Assembly (NCBI RefSeq): GCF_008367235.1
Contig: NZ_VTZS01000005.1
Span: 124,001-188,000 of the forward strand
From: Pareuzebyella sediminis
GTDB lineage: Bacteria; Bacteroidota; Bacteroidia; Flavobacteriales; Flavobacteriaceae
DNA: 64,000 nucleotides
Reading direction: 5' to 3'
Made by a program: the position numbers and the translations under genes. How positions within the stretch are numbered: position 1 is the stretch's first letter; every line of letters begins with the position of its first letter. The notes beneath the pieces were generated by a model. That model was not told the DNA's origin. It was given only the letters and a program-made list of their open reading frames with translations, and searched no databases. Of this stretch, positions 61,793-64,000 are shown piece after piece.

Positions 61793-63013
61793 ATGTTATA
61801 CTACTTATTTGAATTTTTGGAGAACAAATACCAATTGCCGGGGGCGAGCCTGTTTCAGTTTATGACCTTTCGTGCCGCCATGGCTATTTTATTTTCATTG
61901 CTTATCGCTACTGTTTATGGTAAACGCATTATAGTATTTCTACAAAACAAACAGATAGGCGAAAGTATTCGTGATTTAGGCCTTGAGGGCCAGAAGCAAA
62001 AGGCAGGCACCCCTACCATGGGTGGGCTGATTATTATCATGTCTACTTTGATTCCGGTATTGCTTTTCGCCAGACTAGAAAATATTTACATCCTATTGCT
62101 CATTATGACCACCTTGTGGATGGGTTTTATCGGCTTTGCCGATGACTATATCAAGGTTTTTAAAAAAGACAAGGAAGGGCTCAAGGGAAGGTTTAAGATT
62201 ATGGGCCAGGTGGTTTTGGGGCTTGCGGTTGGGGCTACCCTTTATTTTCACCCCGAAGTGACCATGAAAGAAGATAATAAAAGCACGATTACGCAGCAAT
62301 TCATGGTGAAGGATGTGGAGGGGCGGGAAATAAAATCTACCAGTACTACGGTTCCTTTTTTCAAGAACAATGAGTTCGACTATGGCGATATTATCGGATG
62401 GGCGGGGGAGAACGCAAGAAACTACGCCTGGTTGATCTTTATTCCAGTAGTTATTTTAATCGTTACGGCGGTATCGAACGGGGCCAATTTGACTGACGGT
62501 ATCGACGGTCTGGCCGCCGGCACTTCTGCAATCATCGTTTTTGCCCTCGGCATATTCGCATGGGTTTCCGGGAATATTATTTTTTCGGATTATCTCGATA
62601 TCATGTTTATACCGAATTCGGGCGAGGTGGTCGTTTTCATTACCTCGTTGGTAGGAGCCTTAGTCGGGTTTTTATGGTACAATGCATACCCGGCCCAAGT
62701 CTTTATGGGCGATACGGGAAGCTTGACCATTGGGGGCGTAATTGCAGTGATTGCCATTATCGTACGAAAGGAATTGCTGATACCTATACTGTGTGGCATC
62801 TTTTTCGCCGAATCGCTCTCCGTAATGATACAGGTGGGCTATTTTAAATACACACGCAAAAAATTCGGGGAAGGGAGACGCATTTTTCTGATGTCTCCCT
62901 TACACCATCATTATCAGGTGAAAGGGTATCATGAAAGCAAAATCGTTACGCGATTCTGGATTGTTGGCATATTACTGGCCATAATTACCATAGTAACCCT
63001 TAAGGTGCGATAA
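61793..63013 (+). CDS. mraY: Phospho-MurNAc-pentapeptide transferase
   Basis: 406-residue membrane enzyme with about ten helices that loads MurNAc-pentapeptide onto undecaprenyl phosphate to give lipid I. Signature blocks are seen: [27 protein letters not shown] with the Asp pair, [24 protein letters not shown] and [10 protein letters not shown]. It carries an internal cytoplasmic insertion around [20 protein letters not shown], usual for Bacteroidota. ATG 61793; 54 bases after murE. Confidence 0.95.
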   Translation: MLYYLFEFLENKYQLPGASLFQFMTFRAAMAILFSLLIATVYGKRIIVFLQNKQIGESIRDLGLEGQKQKAGTPTMGGLIIIMSTLIPVLLFARLENIYILLLIMTTLWMGFIGFADDYIKVFKKDKEGLKGRFKIMGQVVLGLAVGATLYFHPEVTMKEDNKSTITQQFMVKDVEGREIKSTSTTVPFFKNNEFDYGDIIGWAGENARNYAWLIFIPVVILIVTAVSNGANLTDGIDGLAAGTSAIIVFALGIFAWVSGNIIFSDYLDIMFIPNSGEVVVFITSLVGALVGFLWYNAYPAQVFMGDTGSLTIGGVIAVIAIIVRKELLIPILCGIFFAESLSVMIQVGYFKYTRKKFGEGRRIFLMSPLHHHYQVKGYHESKIVTRFWIVGILLAIITIVTLKVR

Positions 63014-63014
63014 G

Positions 63015-64000
63015 ATGAAAAGATTAGTGGTCTTGGGGGGTGGTGAAAGTGGTGTGGGTACGGCCATTTTGGGGAAAAAGCAAGGGTATGAAGTTTTTGT
63101 GTCCGATAAGGGCAAGATAAAGGATACCTATAAAGACGTTCTTAAGCATTTTGAAATTGATTGGGAAGATCAACAGCACACGGAAGCTCAAGTACTGAAT
63201 GCAGATTTGGTCATGAAAAGTCCCGGTATTCCCGACAAGGTCGCATTGGTTGAAACATTGCATCAAAAAGGTGTTCCGGTAATTTCCGAAATCGAATTTG
63301 CTTCCCGGTATACCGATGCCACTTTGATAGGCATAACCGGCAGTAACGGGAAGACCACGACGACCATGCTGACCCATCATTTACTTCAAAATGGGGGGTT
63401 GCACGTCGGTATGGCCGGAAACATTGGGGATAGCTACGCCAAGATGGTGGCCGAAAACGATTTTGATTTCTATGTACTTGAAATCAGTAGCTTTCAATTG
63501 GACGGAATTGAAAAATTTAGACCCCACATCGCTATTTTGACCAATATAACCCCAGATCATTTAGATCGCTATGAATATCGGTTTGAGAATTATATAGCCT
63601 CGAAGTTCCGAATCGCCGAGAACCAGACCGAGGAAGACTTTTTCATTTATGATTCCGATGATCCTGTCATCGTTGATTGGCTTGAATCGCATCCCATTAA
63701 ATCAAAATTGCTGCCCTTTTCAATTCAAAAGGAATTGGAAGAAGGCGCCTTTATAAAAAACGACAAAATAATATTGAAACTAACTAACGAGACACTGGAA
63801 ATGAAAACGGATACTTTAGCACTGGAAGGAAAACACAATGTAAAGAATACCATGGCCGCCATGACAGCGGCCAAATTGGTAAGCATCAGAAAGGAGTCGA
63901 TACGTGAGAGTATCGCCAACTTTCAAGGAGCACCACATCGGCTAGAGAAGGTGTTGAAAATTGGCCATGTACAGTACATCAACGATTCAAAGGCAACAAA
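63015..64000 (+). CDS. murD: UDP-MurNAc-L-alanine:D-glutamate ligase, 3' end cut off
   Basis: The first 328 codons are inside the window; the frame is still open at 64000. Starts ATG 63015, one base after the mraY stop. Nucleotide-binding N-domain VVLGGGESGVG, substrate signature MKSPGIP, P-loop GITGSNGKTTTT, ITPDHLDRY and the HNVKNTMAAMTAA block are intact, then the C-domain begins (PHRLEKV, INDSKATN). Adds D-glutamate to UDP-MurNAc-L-Ala, directly before the MurE step. Confidence 0.94.
   Translation, partial: MKRLVVLGGGESGVGTAILGKKQGYEVFVSDKGKIKDTYKDVLKHFEIDWEDQQHTEAQVLNADLVMKSPGIPDKVALVETLHQKGVPVISEIEFASRYTDATLIGITGSNGKTTTTMLTHHLLQNGGLHVGMAGNIGDSYAKMVAENDFDFYVLEISSFQLDGIEKFRPHIAILTNITPDHLDRYEYRFENYIASKFRIAENQTEEDFFIYDSDDPVIVDWLESHPIKSKLLPFSIQKELEEGAFIKNDKIILKLTNETLEMKTDTLALEGKHNVKNTMAAMTAAKLVSIRKESIRESIANFQGAPHRLEKVLKIGHVQYINDSKAT

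Overview
The window looks like chromosomal DNA of a marine-type member of the Bacteroidota, most likely family Flavobacteriaceae (inference). Supporting signs are gliding genes gldA, gldB and gldC, a methionine synthase split into two genes, a DAHP synthase fused to chorismate mutase, -7 promoter boxes of the TAnnTTTG type, many TTG/GTG starts, and few Shine-Dalgarno sequences. A Zobellia/Maribacter-like genus is my guess but cannot be settled from sequence reading alone. No rRNA, tRNA, CRISPR array, transposase or phage gene was seen.

Layout. 1-7127: end of a siroheme/sulfur-assimilation operon (SUMT, ferredoxin-NADP reductase), then a SAM-I riboswitch controlling the split metH and metF. 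7224-10822: envelope proteins (PagL-like deacylase, GIN-domain lipoprotein), a decayed beta-lactamase-type serine hydrolase and a small exported protein. 10853-16263: gldA, then the phenylalanine/tyrosine operon pheA, aminotransferase, tyrA, DAHP synthase-chorismate mutase. It is preceded by a 23-codon Phe/Tyr-rich leader peptide with mutually exclusive antiterminator and terminator hairpins, a textbook attenuator. 16273-35487: mostly housekeeping genes (rsgA, dtd, mazG-like, aroA, queA, rlmN, polyprenyl synthase, dnaG, nadE, gldBC), with a transglutaminase-like pair, an ECF sigma/anti-sigma/outer-membrane trio and an atypical response regulator.

35527-54465 is accessory and almost entirely on the minus strand: cytochrome c, cupins, a divergent TetR/cupin pair, a decayed alpha/beta hydrolase, a PQQ quinohemoprotein dehydrogenase, a G+C-rich acyl-CoA-dehydrogenase-like flavoprotein, an AraC regulator, and a sulfur-type cluster (TsdA-like dihaem cytochrome, two exported DsrE-like proteins, a TauE/SafE permease). 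Next come four tandem paralogues, each combining a DUF4242 domain, a degenerate class III cyclase-like domain and an AraC DNA-binding domain. A pirin and a subclass B1 metallo-beta-lactamase-like enzyme close the region. Short repeated motifs in front of the AraC gene, the TsdA-like gene and the four-paralogue operon suggest a shared regulon.

54636-64000: a small unknown gene, ysxC and a hydrolase, then the start of the dcw cell-wall cluster: mraZ with its repeat operator, rsmH, ftsL, ftsI, murE, mraY and murD (cut by the window end).

Most notable: the tandem DUF4242-cyclase-AraC operon with its possible link to the sulfur cluster, and the Phe/Tyr attenuator. Also of note are a primase without zinc ligands, a response regulator with Glu at the phosphorylation site, and a transglutaminase pair in which one member has lost its catalytic cysteine.
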